From an uncultured marine group I thaumarchaeote (GTDB taxonomy: Archaea; Thermoproteota; Nitrososphaeria; Nitrososphaerales; Nitrosopumilaceae): DNA of 37,267 nucleotides. Under the pieces are notes generated by a model that saw nothing but the letters and a program-made list of their open reading frames with translations, was not told the DNA's origin and made no database searches. The stretch's first letter is position 1. Every line of letters begins with the position of its first letter. Shown here piece by piece: positions 8,276-15,979 of the stretch. A program made the position numbers and the translations under genes. Location of the stretch: positions 1 through 37,267 of the forward strand of contig CACIXQ010000008.1 of assembly GCA_902590655.1 (NCBI GenBank), in the 5' to 3' direction.

Positions 8276-9192
8276 AATTTAAAGTGAAAAGCTGCATCTA
8301 ATGCAATTCCTACAAAAATTATAGTAAGATATGGTGCAGTTACTTTGTACGCCTTCCACGCAAAATCTGACGTTGGTGTTTTTGTAAGCTTATAATGATA
8401 TATCAACATGAGACCTCCTGCAATTGCTGCAATTATGGTATAAACAATACCCATACCAAATGCATAGAGCATCAATGAATACGGTAATAGTATAATCGTA
8501 TTTGCGAGTATGTACTTTGATGTTTTTTCCATCCCAATCAATACAGGAAGCATCGGTACATTCGCTTCTGCATAATCATCACGTATTTTCATGGCAAGAC
8601 ACCAAAAGTGAGATGGTGTCCATACAAAAACCAGAAATCCGATTAAAAATCCAAGAATGTCAATAGATCCAGTCGCAGCAGACCATCCGGCCATTGATGC
8701 AGCACTTCCCGCAAATCCACCAATTACAATATTTGAAGAATTCGAACGTTTAAGCCAGACTGTGTATATTATGACATAAAAGAAAATTCCCAAGGCAATA
8801 AAGAAAGTAGCTACATAATTGAGTGTGAACGCTGCATAAATAACAGACGCTACACTTACACCAAGTCCATAAATGAGAACTGTCGTATCCTTACTTCTTC
8901 CTGATGGTATTGGTCTGTTGCTTGTACGTTTCATTTTCAAATCTATGTCCCTATCATAAAAGTGGTTTAGTGCACTTGAACCAGCAGATGCAAGCGATCC
9001 AGCAACTATAATATGTAAAATTCCTAGATAGTCTATCTCAGGACCAACAAGTTTACTTCCAGCATACATAGATGTAACAGCAGTTATTACAAGTAGAATT
9101 ATTATTCTGGGCTTTGAAACCTCGAATATCTCTTTTAATCCCAACGATTGTTGAGATTGGCCTATATGATTTAATTTATTCGAATCGATCAA
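8272..9192 (-). CDS. ctaB: Heme O synthase (protoheme IX farnesyltransferase)
   Basis: 306 aa UbiA-family prenyltransferase that attaches a farnesyl chain to heme b to give heme O for heme-copper oxidases. The first Asp-rich motif is NHFYDRDIDLKMKRT (N76, D80, D84). The second lies near KIRDDYAEANVPMLP. About nine hydrophobic segments are spread through the protein, as expected for the family. The start is TTG at 9192; the next Met is at residue 42, too late to leave the conserved KPRIIILL helix intact. The gene is divergent from the membrane cupredoxin gene, which suggests a shared role in terminal-oxidase assembly or respiratory electron flow. Confidence 0.92.
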   Translation of the reverse strand: MIDSNKLNHIGQSQQSLGLKEIFEVSKPRIIILLVITAVTSMYAGSKLVGPEIDYLGILHIIVAGSLASAGSSALNHFYDRDIDLKMKRTSNRPIPSGRSKDTTVLIYGLGVSVASVIYAAFTLNYVATFFIALGIFFYVIIYTVWLKRSNSSNIVIGGFAGSAASMAGWSAATGSIDILGFLIGFLVFVWTPSHFWCLAMKIRDDYAEANVPMLPVLIGMEKTSKYILANTIILLPYSLMLYAFGMGIVYTIIAAIAGGLMLIYHYKLTKTPTSDFAWKAYKVTAPYLTIIFVGIALDAAFHFKF

Positions 9193-9204
9193 TTTCTGTG
9201 CAAA

Positions 9205-9218
9205 ACGATTAATTATCT
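9205..9218. promoter_or_regulatory. Shared AT-rich promoter element between ctaB and the cupredoxin gene
   Basis: The 47-bp divergent gap contains acgattaattatct, a nearly symmetric TATA-like stretch. Its centre is about 28 bp from the plus-strand ATG at 9240 and about 20-25 bp from the minus-strand TTG at 9192, so one element could serve both directions. This is inferred from position only. Confidence 0.3.
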
Positions 9219-9239
9219 AGGATTTCTCATCAAGCTTAA

Positions 9240-10046
9240 ATGAGTAATTGGGAACTAGTCATGCCTGGTGGTGGGCTTAGTGCAATTGGGCTAGCTGGTA
9301 TAGTTCTATCATATGCTGGATTAGCACATACATTCATTGATGGAATGCATGCACTTTCAGGCTTGTTATTTTTTATCGGATTGATATTCTTGGGTGCTGG
9401 AATTCTAGATGGCGGAGTATCAACATCAAACAGAACAAAAGCCACTGTCCTGGTTACAATGTCAATAATTTTGACATTTGGTGCTGGAGGATTTGTGGGA
9501 AGTGAAAGTACTACATTACCAACAGTTGCGGGACTTCTGATTATGGTTTCAGTACCAGGTATCGTAATTGCATATATGGCTATGAAGATGCCACAGTATG
9601 TCAAACCTGTTGGTCTTATCTTCATATTTGCAGTTGCTTTAGGTATTACAGTATTCTTTGGCTTTGGTATACTAGGACCAACTGGATATCTTTTGCCAGA
9701 AGTTGTCGAAGAGGCTGTTGAGGAGATTGTTCAAGAAGTTCCTGAAGGTGAAATTTTTGCTATTTCAATTTTAGCTGGTTCATCAGAACAAGGAAACCCA
9801 GATTATGATCCTGATGTTGCTACATTAGAAAAGGGCTATGTAATACAATGGACAAACGATGATGTAGACATGCACACCGTAACTAGTTCATTAGACTTTG
9901 GAGAAACTTTTGATTCTGGTTTGCTTAATGCAAATGAAAAATTCCTGCTTGATTCAGGTCAACTGAGTATTGGTTCTTACGAATACATGTGCATAGTCCA
10001 CCCTTGGATGGTTGCAAGCATTGTAATAGAAGAGCCTGTTGAATAA
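9240..10046 (+). CDS. Five-helix membrane protein with C-terminal cupredoxin domain
   Basis: 268 aa. Five hydrophobic helices occupy about residues 11-30, 37-57, 68-86, 94-115 and 122-147. An acidic linker (VVEEAVEEIVQEV) leads to a plastocyanin-like domain at 170-262. The type 1 copper ligands are all visible: H212 in VDMHTVTS, then C251, H254 and M257 in MCIVHPWM. The copper domain is expected outside the membrane, where it could pass electrons to or from a membrane partner. Thaumarchaea rely on copper proteins instead of c-type cytochromes, so a role in the ammonia-oxidation electron chain is plausible. The ATG at 9240 begins close to the first helix. The gene lies 5 bases before the JAMM protease gene and is divergent from ctaB. 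Confidence 0.88.
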   Translation: MSNWELVMPGGGLSAIGLAGIVLSYAGLAHTFIDGMHALSGLLFFIGLIFLGAGILDGGVSTSNRTKATVLVTMSIILTFGAGGFVGSESTTLPTVAGLLIMVSVPGIVIAYMAMKMPQYVKPVGLIFIFAVALGITVFFGFGILGPTGYLLPEVVEEAVEEIVQEVPEGEIFAISILAGSSEQGNPDYDPDVATLEKGYVIQWTNDDVDMHTVTSSLDFGETFDSGLLNANEKFLLDSGQLSIGSYEYMCIVHPWMVASIVIEEPVE

Positions 10047-10051
10047 ACACA

Positions 10052-10450
10052 TTGGAATGTATAGTTTTAACGCAAAAAGAAAAAGATAAGCTGATTACTC
10101 ATGCTATAGAACGGCAACCCAATGAATCATGTGCTATGCTACTTGGAGAAAAAATTGACGATGCTTGGAATGTTAAAGAGGTTTTTCTCACAGAAAATAT
10201 GGATAAATCACAAACAAATTTTACAATTTCACCAGAGGAATTATTGAAAGGGTATAAACTTGCTGAAAAAATGCAGTTAGAATTAGTTGGTGTGTTTCAC
10301 TCTCATCCTAACTCAGATGCAACTCCGTCAGATACGGATAAAAAATTTATGCAAAACAATCCCGTACCGTGGATAATATTTTCTTGTATGACTAATGATC
10401 TTATGGCATACTTGTTAGATTCAGATGTAATAGAAATTCCAATAAAATAG
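10052..10450 (+). CDS. JAMM/MPN+ zinc metalloprotease
   Basis: 132 aa. The full JAMM signature is present: Glu25, then H83-S-H85-P with S93 and D96 (HxH-x7-S-x2-D). Such enzymes remove ubiquitin-like or sulfur-carrier proteins from isopeptide or C-terminal linkages. Archaeal homologues act on SAMP/Urm1-like modifiers, and some relatives process ThiS/MoaD-like proteins. The length equals a bare catalytic domain. The start is TTG at 10052, 5 bases after the cupredoxin stop, with no ATG alternative and no clear ribosome-binding site. The pairing with a membrane copper protein is unusual and does not reveal the substrate. The family call is secure; the biological target is unknown. Confidence 0.9.
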   Translation: MECIVLTQKEKDKLITHAIERQPNESCAMLLGEKIDDAWNVKEVFLTENMDKSQTNFTISPEELLKGYKLAEKMQLELVGVFHSHPNSDATPSDTDKKFMQNNPVPWIIFSCMTNDLMAYLLDSDVIEIPIK

Positions 10451-10462
10451 ATTGATTGTTTA

Positions 10463-10472
10463 GATTAAATAT
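10463..10472 (+). promoter_or_regulatory. TATA-like box before the DUF2024 gene
   Basis: gattaaatat is centred about 25 bp before the ATG at 10493, within a 42-bp intergenic gap, in the position for a leaderless start. Confidence 0.4.
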
Positions 10473-10492
10473 CCCTAATTTTATGCAATATT

Positions 10493-10756
10493 ATGGCAAT
10501 GGACATACACGTCTACGATACCTATGTTAAAGCCAAAGATGGTCATACTATGCACTTTGATGTTATAACAGATGTGCAGGATCATGACAAAGCAATTGAA
10601 TTCGCAAAACAATGGCTAGCAACAGTAGGTGAGGATGGAGCAACAGTGACAGGAGAGGAATGCCAATTTTGTCACACACAGGGTGCACCAGAACCAGTTG
10701 AAAAAGAAATTAAAGAAAAAGGTTTCTTTATTCAAAAAATGGAAGGATGCCCTTAA
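10493..10756 (+). CDS. DUF2024 family protein
   Basis: 87 aa. The opening MDIHVYDTYVKAKDG followed by HTMHFDVITD is the hallmark of the DUF2024 family, small alpha/beta proteins of unknown function. A CQFCH motif (residues 58-62) and the final Cys could bind metal or be redox active, but this is not established. The gene has its own TATA-like box and stands alone. It is followed by a T-rich tract before the convergent pyrophosphatase. Met3 is an equally good start. Confidence 0.85.
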   Translation: MAMDIHVYDTYVKAKDGHTMHFDVITDVQDHDKAIEFAKQWLATVGEDGATVTGEECQFCHTQGAPEPVEKEIKEKGFFIQKMEGCP

Positions 10757-10770
10757 ACTATTTTTTTAAT
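10757..10770 (+). terminator. T-rich terminator between DUF2024 gene and pyrophosphatase
   Basis: The 14-base gap between the two convergent stops contains a run of seven T on the plus strand (10761-10767). Archaeal transcription commonly ends at such T runs without a hairpin. Confidence 0.45.
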
Positions 10771-12831
10771 TTACAATCCTGGAATTATAGTAACAAATGC
10801 AGCAACGAAAACTATAGCTACTGTATTAAGCAATTTTATGACTGTATTTAGTGCAGGTCCTGCTGTGTCCTTGTAAGGATCACCAATGATATCACCAACT
10901 ACTGCAACTTTATGTTCCTCAGTTCCTCTCTCACCCTTCATTTCTATGAGTTTCTTAGCATTATCCCATGCACCACCAGTATTTGCTAAATGATAAGCAA
11001 GGAATATTCCAGTAACCACAGCGCCCAACAACAAACCAGCTACTGCTTCAGGACCAAGTAAAACTCCCAGAACTATAGGAGCGGCAACAGCAATACTTGC
11101 AGTTTTCCATAGTTCTTTGATTGAGGCTACGGTAGCTATGTCCACACATTTAGCATAATCTGGTTTTGTCTTACCAGTAAGTATTCCAGGATTTTTCTTG
11201 AATTGCGCTCTTATTTCATCAATAAGTATGAAAGCCGCACGTGAAACACCGCTAATTAATTGACCAGTAATAATGAAAGGGATTAAGCCACCAACCAACA
11301 GACCTACAATAACTGAAGGATTTGATAATGAATAATCAAATACTACATGGAAATATTCTGCTGCTTCGTACTGGAAAGCTTGAATCATAGCTAACGCAGC
11401 AAGTCCAGCACTAGCTATTGCGAATCCTTTTGTTATTGCCTTTGTTGTATTTCCTACAGCATCAATTTCGTCAGTAACTTTACGGTTCTTTTCTCCCATA
11501 CCAGTCATTTCTACAATTCCACCTGCGTTGTCAGCGATAGGGCCAAAAGCATCTATACTCAACACAATTCCTGCAAGACTCAACATTGCCATCGCAGTAA
11601 GTGATGTTCCAAATATTCCATAAAGTAATGGATCGGAGCCTTCAGGCGCTGCTGAAGAACATAAAGCAAATGATACGATAATTGCAACTACTAATGCAAT
11701 CATGAAAGGACCCGTAGAACGCATACCTTGTATGATTCCCATTAGAGTCAATGATGCATAACCCCACTTTGCAGCCTCGGCTATTTCATTGACGGGTTTG
11801 TATTTATAATTTGTAAAATTATCAGTGATTTTTTGTATTACAGGTACAAGAATCACACCTATTACAGTAGCACCAAATAATGCGTATGTAAGGTCTGATT
11901 CGCCAAGAAATAGACGCGCAAAAATAAAGTTTAATGCAATTGCGACTGCTGCTGAAATGTAAAAAGCAACATTAAGAGGTTTCATTACATCCTTAATTTT
12001 TCTAGAATTTATAGTGGCTGCACCAATTATCGAGGCAACTATTCCTGATGCACCAACAAGAATTGGATAAACTACAATATCAGGAAATCCTATAAGAGCT
12101 GCAATCAATAAAGATGCTAACATAGTAACTATGTAAGATTCGTAAACATCAGAACCCATTCCTGCTGCATCACCTACATTATCACCTACGTTGTCCGCAA
12201 TTGTAGCAGGGTTTCGTGGGTCGTCCTCTGGAATATTTGCTTCAACTTTTCCAACTAAATCTGCAGCCATATCTGCTGCCTTGGTGTAAATTCCACCACC
12301 AATTCTAATGAATAGTGCAATCAGGCTTGCTCCAATTCCTACACCAGCTATTGAGATTGGATCAGGATATATGATATAGAGTACTGCCATAGCGCCTAAA
12401 GCCATTGCTGGTACTGAAAGACCTACAGTTGCACCACCTCTGAATGCTAATGCAAAAGTACTTCCAAGTCCCTTCTTAGTAGAATGAGCTGATCTTACTG
12501 CTGCTTTGACAGTAATTTTCAATGAAATTATTCCGGCAACTGCTGAAAGTGCTGCACCTACAGCAAATGCTATTCCATTAGAAGAACCTATGAAAAATCC
12601 AATAACAACTGATAAACCTATAGCAACAGGAATTATCACTTTCATTTCCCTGGCGAGAAATGCTGATGCACCTTCTTTCACTGCATCTGATATTGCACGC
12701 ATTTCCTTTGTTCCAGGTTTTTGCTTAGTAACCCAGGCAGCAAATCCAGCTGCCACTGCAAAGGAAGCTATTACCGCCACAAGTGGTAAAAGTTGAGATG
12801 TGCTAACTGAAATAAAGTCAGAAATTGCCAT
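10771..12831 (-). CDS. hppA: Membrane-bound proton-translocating pyrophosphatase, K+-independent
   Basis: 686 aa with about 15-16 hydrophobic helices, the usual size for membrane pyrophosphatases, which couple PPi hydrolysis to cation pumping. The catalytic motifs are present: DMAADLVGKVE (187-197), PEDDPRNPATIADN (201-214) and DNVGDNVGDAAGM (213-225). At the position that decides potassium dependence the sequence is GNTTKAITKG, with Lys464 and Thr467. Known K+-independent H+ pumps have Lys and Thr here, whereas K+-dependent ones have Ala and Gly, so this is probably a K+-independent H+ pump. It would recover energy from PPi made in biosynthesis. The start is ATG at 12831 with a TATA-like box upstream. 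The gene is convergent with the DUF2024 gene. Confidence 0.95.
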   Translation of the reverse strand: MAISDFISVSTSQLLPLVAVIASFAVAAGFAAWVTKQKPGTKEMRAISDAVKEGASAFLAREMKVIIPVAIGLSVVIGFFIGSSNGIAFAVGAALSAVAGIISLKITVKAAVRSAHSTKKGLGSTFALAFRGGATVGLSVPAMALGAMAVLYIIYPDPISIAGVGIGASLIALFIRIGGGIYTKAADMAADLVGKVEANIPEDDPRNPATIADNVGDNVGDAAGMGSDVYESYIVTMLASLLIAALIGFPDIVVYPILVGASGIVASIIGAATINSRKIKDVMKPLNVAFYISAAVAIALNFIFARLFLGESDLTYALFGATVIGVILVPVIQKITDNFTNYKYKPVNEIAEAAKWGYASLTLMGIIQGMRSTGPFMIALVVAIIVSFALCSSAAPEGSDPLLYGIFGTSLTAMAMLSLAGIVLSIDAFGPIADNAGGIVEMTGMGEKNRKVTDEIDAVGNTTKAITKGFAIASAGLAALAMIQAFQYEAAEYFHVVFDYSLSNPSVIVGLLVGGLIPFIITGQLISGVSRAAFILIDEIRAQFKKNPGILTGKTKPDYAKCVDIATVASIKELWKTASIAVAAPIVLGVLLGPEAVAGLLLGAVVTGIFLAYHLANTGGAWDNAKKLIEMKGERGTEEHKVAVVGDIIGDPYKDTAGPALNTVIKLLNTVAIVFVAAFVTIIPGL

Positions 12832-12857
12832 ACTATACTTGCAAGCCTATAAATTGT

Positions 12858-12867
12858 AAATATAAAT
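12858..12867 (-). promoter_or_regulatory. TATA-like box for the pyrophosphatase gene
   Basis: The minus strand reads atttatattt, centred about 30 bp before the ATG at 12831. It is an AT-only stretch in a 61-bp intergenic gap. Confidence 0.4.
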
Positions 12868-12892
12868 CATCAAGCAAAAATTGTTAGTCAAT

Positions 12893-13270
12893 TTATTTTC
12901 TTTTTTGATATGGTGGGAATTTCTTTCCTCGTAAGCCTTGCCTGACTAGCTTGTTAAACCTCCTTCCATGGCTTAGATAGGGAAATCTCTGATGTATCAA
13001 TTCATGCACGATCGTATTCTCTAGATCTTTTTCGTCAGAAATTTTCCTAATATTTAGGAATATGAGACTTTGTTTATTATATGATAATCCTAAATATTTG
13101 TAGGCTGAAGTTCGTGCTCCCTCTGTCATCTCTCTTGGCATATCAAGAACCTCACGTGTTGTGAGAAGTACCCTTGGTTCTGGAATGGAAAATCTATTAG
13201 CATAAATTCCAACTTTTTCATAAATTTTCAATCGTAGATCAGGATCTAATTTCACATGAACTAATCTCAT
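12893..13270 (-). CDS. SprT-like zinc metalloprotease domain protein
   Basis: 125 aa. The zincin motif is VHELIH (H89, E90, H93), followed by SHGRRF with H101 as the likely third zinc ligand. This is the arrangement of SprT/Spartan-like domains, whose eukaryotic members cut DNA-protein crosslinks. The C-terminus is strongly basic (RQGLRGKKFPPYQKRK), which would favour nucleic acid contact. The protein is only a catalytic domain, with no zinc finger or PIP box. The start is ATG at 13270. It lies downstream of the dephospho-CoA kinase gene, separated by a 118-bp gap that holds a C/D-box RNA candidate. Role in repair is inferred. Confidence 0.8.
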   Translation of the reverse strand: MRLVHVKLDPDLRLKIYEKVGIYANRFSIPEPRVLLTTREVLDMPREMTEGARTSAYKYLGLSYNKQSLIFLNIRKISDEKDLENTIVHELIHQRFPYLSHGRRFNKLVRQGLRGKKFPPYQKRK

Positions 13271-13330
13271 GATGTTAGTTTATCATACAATGTCAATTGT
13301 TACTCAGATCTTGGTTTAGCTTTACAAAGT

Positions 13331-13390
13331 AGGGTCAGAGTTTTAGTAGTGTAATCATAAATCATACAGCCACCGTCTCATCATACCCCT
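13331..13390 (-). ncRNA. Candidate C/D-box guide sRNA
   Basis: On the minus strand a 60-nt segment begins AGGGGT, then a perfect C box ATGATGA (13384-13378). A D box CTGA (13338-13335) follows near the other end, and then CCCT. The flanking AGGG and CCCT can pair as the terminal stem of a kink-turn. Between the boxes lies a plausible D' (CTGT), a C' (ATGATTA) and a 13-nt guide before the D box. The C-box-to-D-box span is 50 nt, right for archaeal C/D sRNAs. It begins at the stop codon of the dephospho-CoA kinase gene, so it would be made from its 3' UTR. The methylation target is not identified. Confidence 0.42.
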
Positions 13391-13886
13391 AATTCATTGC
13401 ATCAAGTATTTTTTGAACCTTCGCTCGTATTTCAGGCGTGACTGTAACAATAACCAAACCTTCGTTTGGTTGACCATACATCACAACCGCGTTTTCAGGT
13501 GCGTAGATACATACAGGTATGACAAGAAGATCTTCCTCACCATCTACTAGAATTCTAACTGGTGGTTCAGTAGAAAATGCCTCTTGAATGACCTTCATAC
13601 TCTCAGCAGTTATTTCACCAGGTGGGTTTTTACAGAAAAGTTTTGTGTTTGTTTTATCATCAGTGGGCACAACACGTTTACTGCGTTTTTCAAGACCGTC
13701 TACGATTTGAATCTGCGGTTTGATACCTAATTGTAATAAATTTTCAGTCGTTCTATCTCCCACTGTGATTATAATTGATTCAGTTGAATTTTTTTTTATG
13801 ATATTTTCTTTATTTGGATCATTATCACGGATTAAATTCCCTAGTGGGGTTTTGAGTTGATCACGGAGATCATTAGATAGATGCAA
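13389..13886 (-). CDS. GTP-dependent dephospho-CoA kinase (DUF359)
   Basis: 165 aa, full family length. This archaeal enzyme catalyses the last step of coenzyme A synthesis, phosphorylating dephospho-CoA with GTP. The conserved blocks are GDRTTENLLQLGI (43-55), IVDGLEKR (61-68), KNPPGEIT (86-93), VDGEEDLLVIPV (114-125) and YGQPNEGLV (137-145), all matching DUF359. The start is a TTG at 13886, because no ATG or GTG precedes the first conserved block. It lies 6 bases downstream of the Mrp gene, probably in one operon. A candidate sRNA follows at the stop codon. Confidence 0.9.
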   Translation of the reverse strand: MHLSNDLRDQLKTPLGNLIRDNDPNKENIIKKNSTESIIITVGDRTTENLLQLGIKPQIQIVDGLEKRSKRVVPTDDKTNTKLFCKNPPGEITAESMKVIQEAFSTEPPVRILVDGEEDLLVIPVCIYAPENAVVMYGQPNEGLVIVTVTPEIRAKVQKILDAMN

Positions 13887-13892
13887 GAAAAT

Positions 13893-14984
13893 CTAATTTG
13901 TTGGCGGAGTAGTTTCTGCCTGCATCTCCTCTTGTAGTTTTGCCGCAACTATACTACACTGTGCTGCAATATTTTTAGCAGTTACAGTAAATGCTTCAGC
14001 ACTTGGTGAATCAGGTTGTGTGATCATTACTGGTTTTCCTAAATCAGAACCTTCCATAATTCCAGAATTTAGTGGTATCGCACCAAGGAATGGTATGTTA
14101 TGTTTTTCACTAATTTTCTCTGCTCCACCATTACCAAATATGTAATGTTTCTCATTACATTTTGAGCACTCGAAATAGCTCATGTTTTCAACTACACCCA
14201 ACATAGGTACATTGAGCTTGTCAAACATCCCAATTGCTTTAACAGCTACACTGCTTGCTACCTCCTGTGGTGTTGTAACAACAAGAATTCCCGTGATTGG
14301 TATTGTTTGTGCTAATGTCAGTGGTATATCACCAGTACCAGGTGGTAGATCCACTATGAGATAATCTAAATCACTCCAGTTTGTATCAACCAAAAACTGT
14401 TTCACAATTCCAGATATGATTGGTCCCCTGTAAATTGCTGCTTGATGTTCCTGTTCTGCAAAAAAACCAAAAGAAACAACTTTAATTCCATTTGATTCTG
14501 GTGGTTGCAGTTTGTTATCCTCTACCTGCATTGCAGCATCCTTCATGCCAAGCATCAACGGTATACTTGGTCCATAAATGTCAGCATCTAGCAAACCCAC
14601 TTTAGCTCCAGTTTTTGCAAGTGCTAATGAAAGATTTAATGCTACAGTAGATTTACCAACTCCACCTTTTCCACTTGCAACAGCAATTATGTTTTTAACG
14701 GTTTTCATTGATTCATCCGCATCCAATGATCTTCCTTCCATCACTTTTGCAGTTACATTCATGTCAAGATTGTTTATTCCATCAAGTTCATCAATTGCTT
14801 TACGTACATCCTCCTCTATCTGTTCATTAAATGGACATGCAGGTGTAGTGAGTTCTAATGTGAACTTTAGATTTCCGGAATTAAGATCCAAATCTTTGAT
14901 CATACCCATTGATACTATGTCTTTGTTTAGGTCAGGATCAATTACAGTAGAAAGTTTGTTGATGACATCGTCAACGCCAACCAT
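13893..14984 (-). CDS. apbC: Mrp/ApbC-type Fe-S carrier ATPase with N-terminal MIP18 domain
   Basis: 363 aa. Residues 1-85 form a MIP18/DUF59 domain with the TTPACPFNE motif (C50). The P-loop NTPase domain follows, with the deviant Walker A GKGGVGKS (105-112), DADIYGPS and VDLPPGTGD. The pair C273/C276 (ECSKC) is the expected bridging Fe-S site of the Mrp/Nbp35 family. The protein should bind a [4Fe-4S] cluster as a dimer and deliver it to apoproteins; the window itself encodes Fe-S clients (NadA, e-MtaB). The start is ATG at 14984 with a good TATA box upstream. The dephospho-CoA kinase gene follows after 6 bases. Confidence 0.93.
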   Translation of the reverse strand: MVGVDDVINKLSTVIDPDLNKDIVSMGMIKDLDLNSGNLKFTLELTTPACPFNEQIEEDVRKAIDELDGINNLDMNVTAKVMEGRSLDADESMKTVKNIIAVASGKGGVGKSTVALNLSLALAKTGAKVGLLDADIYGPSIPLMLGMKDAAMQVEDNKLQPPESNGIKVVSFGFFAEQEHQAAIYRGPIISGIVKQFLVDTNWSDLDYLIVDLPPGTGDIPLTLAQTIPITGILVVTTPQEVASSVAVKAIGMFDKLNVPMLGVVENMSYFECSKCNEKHYIFGNGGAEKISEKHNIPFLGAIPLNSGIMEGSDLGKPVMITQPDSPSAEAFTVTAKNIAAQCSIVAAKLQEEMQAETTPPTN

Positions 14985-15004
14985 AGTGCAAAATTCATTT
15001 CTAC

Positions 15005-15014
15005 TTTATTTAAA
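15005..15014 (-). promoter_or_regulatory. TATA box for the Mrp/dephospho-CoA kinase transcript
   Basis: The minus strand reads tttaaataaa, centred about 25 bp before the ATG at 14984, in the 134-bp divergent gap with rpo7. A weaker candidate for rpo7 (ttcataag) is at 15088-15095. The rest of the gap is AT-rich with no further feature that I can see. Confidence 0.5.
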
Positions 15015-15118
15015 GATAGGCAGATTTAGCTTGGCATAATTCAAAAATTAAATTTGTTATCTAAATCAGGCATGATTTTTCAAAAGGTTCATAAGGTGAA
15101 AATCAAACATCAAACAAA

Positions 15119-15787
15119 GTGTTTTCTGTTTCCACGCTAGAGGATATTGTTAGGATACCACCTAACCTGTTTGGTACATCGTTAAACAAAGCAGCAATCA
15201 ATATTCTCAAATCAAAATATGAAAGTATGGTAAAATCAGATCTTGGTTACATCATAATGATACTTGATGCTGATGTTGAACCTATGGGTAAATTAATTGC
15301 TGGTGACGGGGGAACGTTCCATCGGGTAACATTTGATGCATTAACGTTTTTCCCAAAACTACAAGAAATAATCTATGGTGAACTTGTTGATATTACCGAT
15401 TTTGGTGCGTTTGTTAGAATTGGTCCTACTGATGCATTATTGCACTTATCACAAGTCATGGATGATTATCTCAAAAGCAACATAGCATCTGGTATTATAC
15501 TTGCAAACCAAAGTGGTCGAACATTAAAGATTGGTTCAACAATAAGAACAAGAATTACTGCTGTATCACTTGGTAAAGCGTCAACGATGGGAAAGATAGG
15601 AATTACATGTAGGCAACCATTTTTGGGAGCAGAGGAATGGATACAGGAGGATCTTAAAAAGGCAAGTGGTGTTGATGATGGTAAAGAGAAAGTAGAAGCG
15701 AAGAAAGAAGAGAAAGTAGAAGCGAAGAAAGAAGAGAAAGTAGAAGCGAAGAAAGAGAAGAAAGAAGAGAAAGTAGAAGCTGAATAA
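15119..15787 (+). CDS. rpo7: RNA polymerase subunit Rpo7 (E') with Lys/Glu-rich C-terminal tail
   Basis: 222 aa. Residues 1-78 match the N-terminal RNP-like domain (FSVSTLEDIVRIPPNLFG at the start). Residues 80-165 form the S1/OB domain (GELVDITDFGAFVRIGPTDALLH). Rpo7 pairs with Rpo4 to form the polymerase stalk, which contacts nascent RNA and initiation factors. Typical archaeal Rpo7 ends near 180-190 aa. Here an extra tail from about residue 187 repeats EKVEAKKE, encoded by 24-bp tandem repeats. The start is GTG at 15119. spt4 starts 2 bases after the stop, so stalk subunit and Spt4 are in one operon, with nadC following. Confidence 0.93.
   Translation: MFSVSTLEDIVRIPPNLFGTSLNKAAINILKSKYESMVKSDLGYIIMILDADVEPMGKLIAGDGGTFHRVTFDALTFFPKLQEIIYGELVDITDFGAFVRIGPTDALLHLSQVMDDYLKSNIASGIILANQSGRTLKIGSTIRTRITAVSLGKASTMGKIGITCRQPFLGAEEWIQEDLKKASGVDDGKEKVEAKKEEKVEAKKEEKVEAKKEKKEEKVEAE
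15686..15781 (+). repeat. 24-bp tandem repeats coding the Rpo7 tail
   Basis: The unit gagaaagtagaagcgaagaa plus agaa or agag is repeated three times (15686-15709, 15710-15733, 15734-15757). A 9-base insertion and a partial fourth copy follow. Each unit encodes EKVEAKKE. Copies are nearly identical at DNA level, which suggests recent duplication by slippage. Confidence 0.9.
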
Positions 15788-15789
15788 AT

Positions 15790-15978
15790 ATGGTAAAAGA
15801 ATTAGCATGCAGAAAATGTAAGTGTGTTACTATAGGGAAAGTTTGTCCAGCATGTAAATCGTCAGATCTAACATCAGACTGGGAAGGAATAGTTGTAGTG
15901 GCAAATCCAGACGAATCTAAAATTGCAAAGACGTTGGGAATAACTGCAAAGGGGAAATATGCACTTAAGGTAACCTAA
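15790..15978 (+). CDS. spt4: Transcription elongation factor Spt4 (RpoE'')
   Basis: 62 aa, normal for archaeal Spt4, the zinc-binding partner of Spt5 that supports processive transcription. Two CxxC pairs are visible, CRKC (C7/C10) and CPAC (C19/C22). SDLTSDWEGIVVVANPDESK follows, the conserved Spt5-binding segment. The start is ATG, 2 bases after the rpo7 stop, and the end lies 1 base before nadC. The rpo7-spt4 pairing is conserved in archaea. Confidence 0.94.
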   Translation: MVKELACRKCKCVTIGKVCPACKSSDLTSDWEGIVVVANPDESKIAKTLGITAKGKYALKVT

Positions 15979-15979
15979 G

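Noticed and set aside
15581-15808. Long frame on the minus strand opposite the Rpo7 tail, rich in Phe and Leu
   Set aside because: It mirrors the Lys/Glu repeat codons of rpo7 and has no domain features; it is an antisense shadow.
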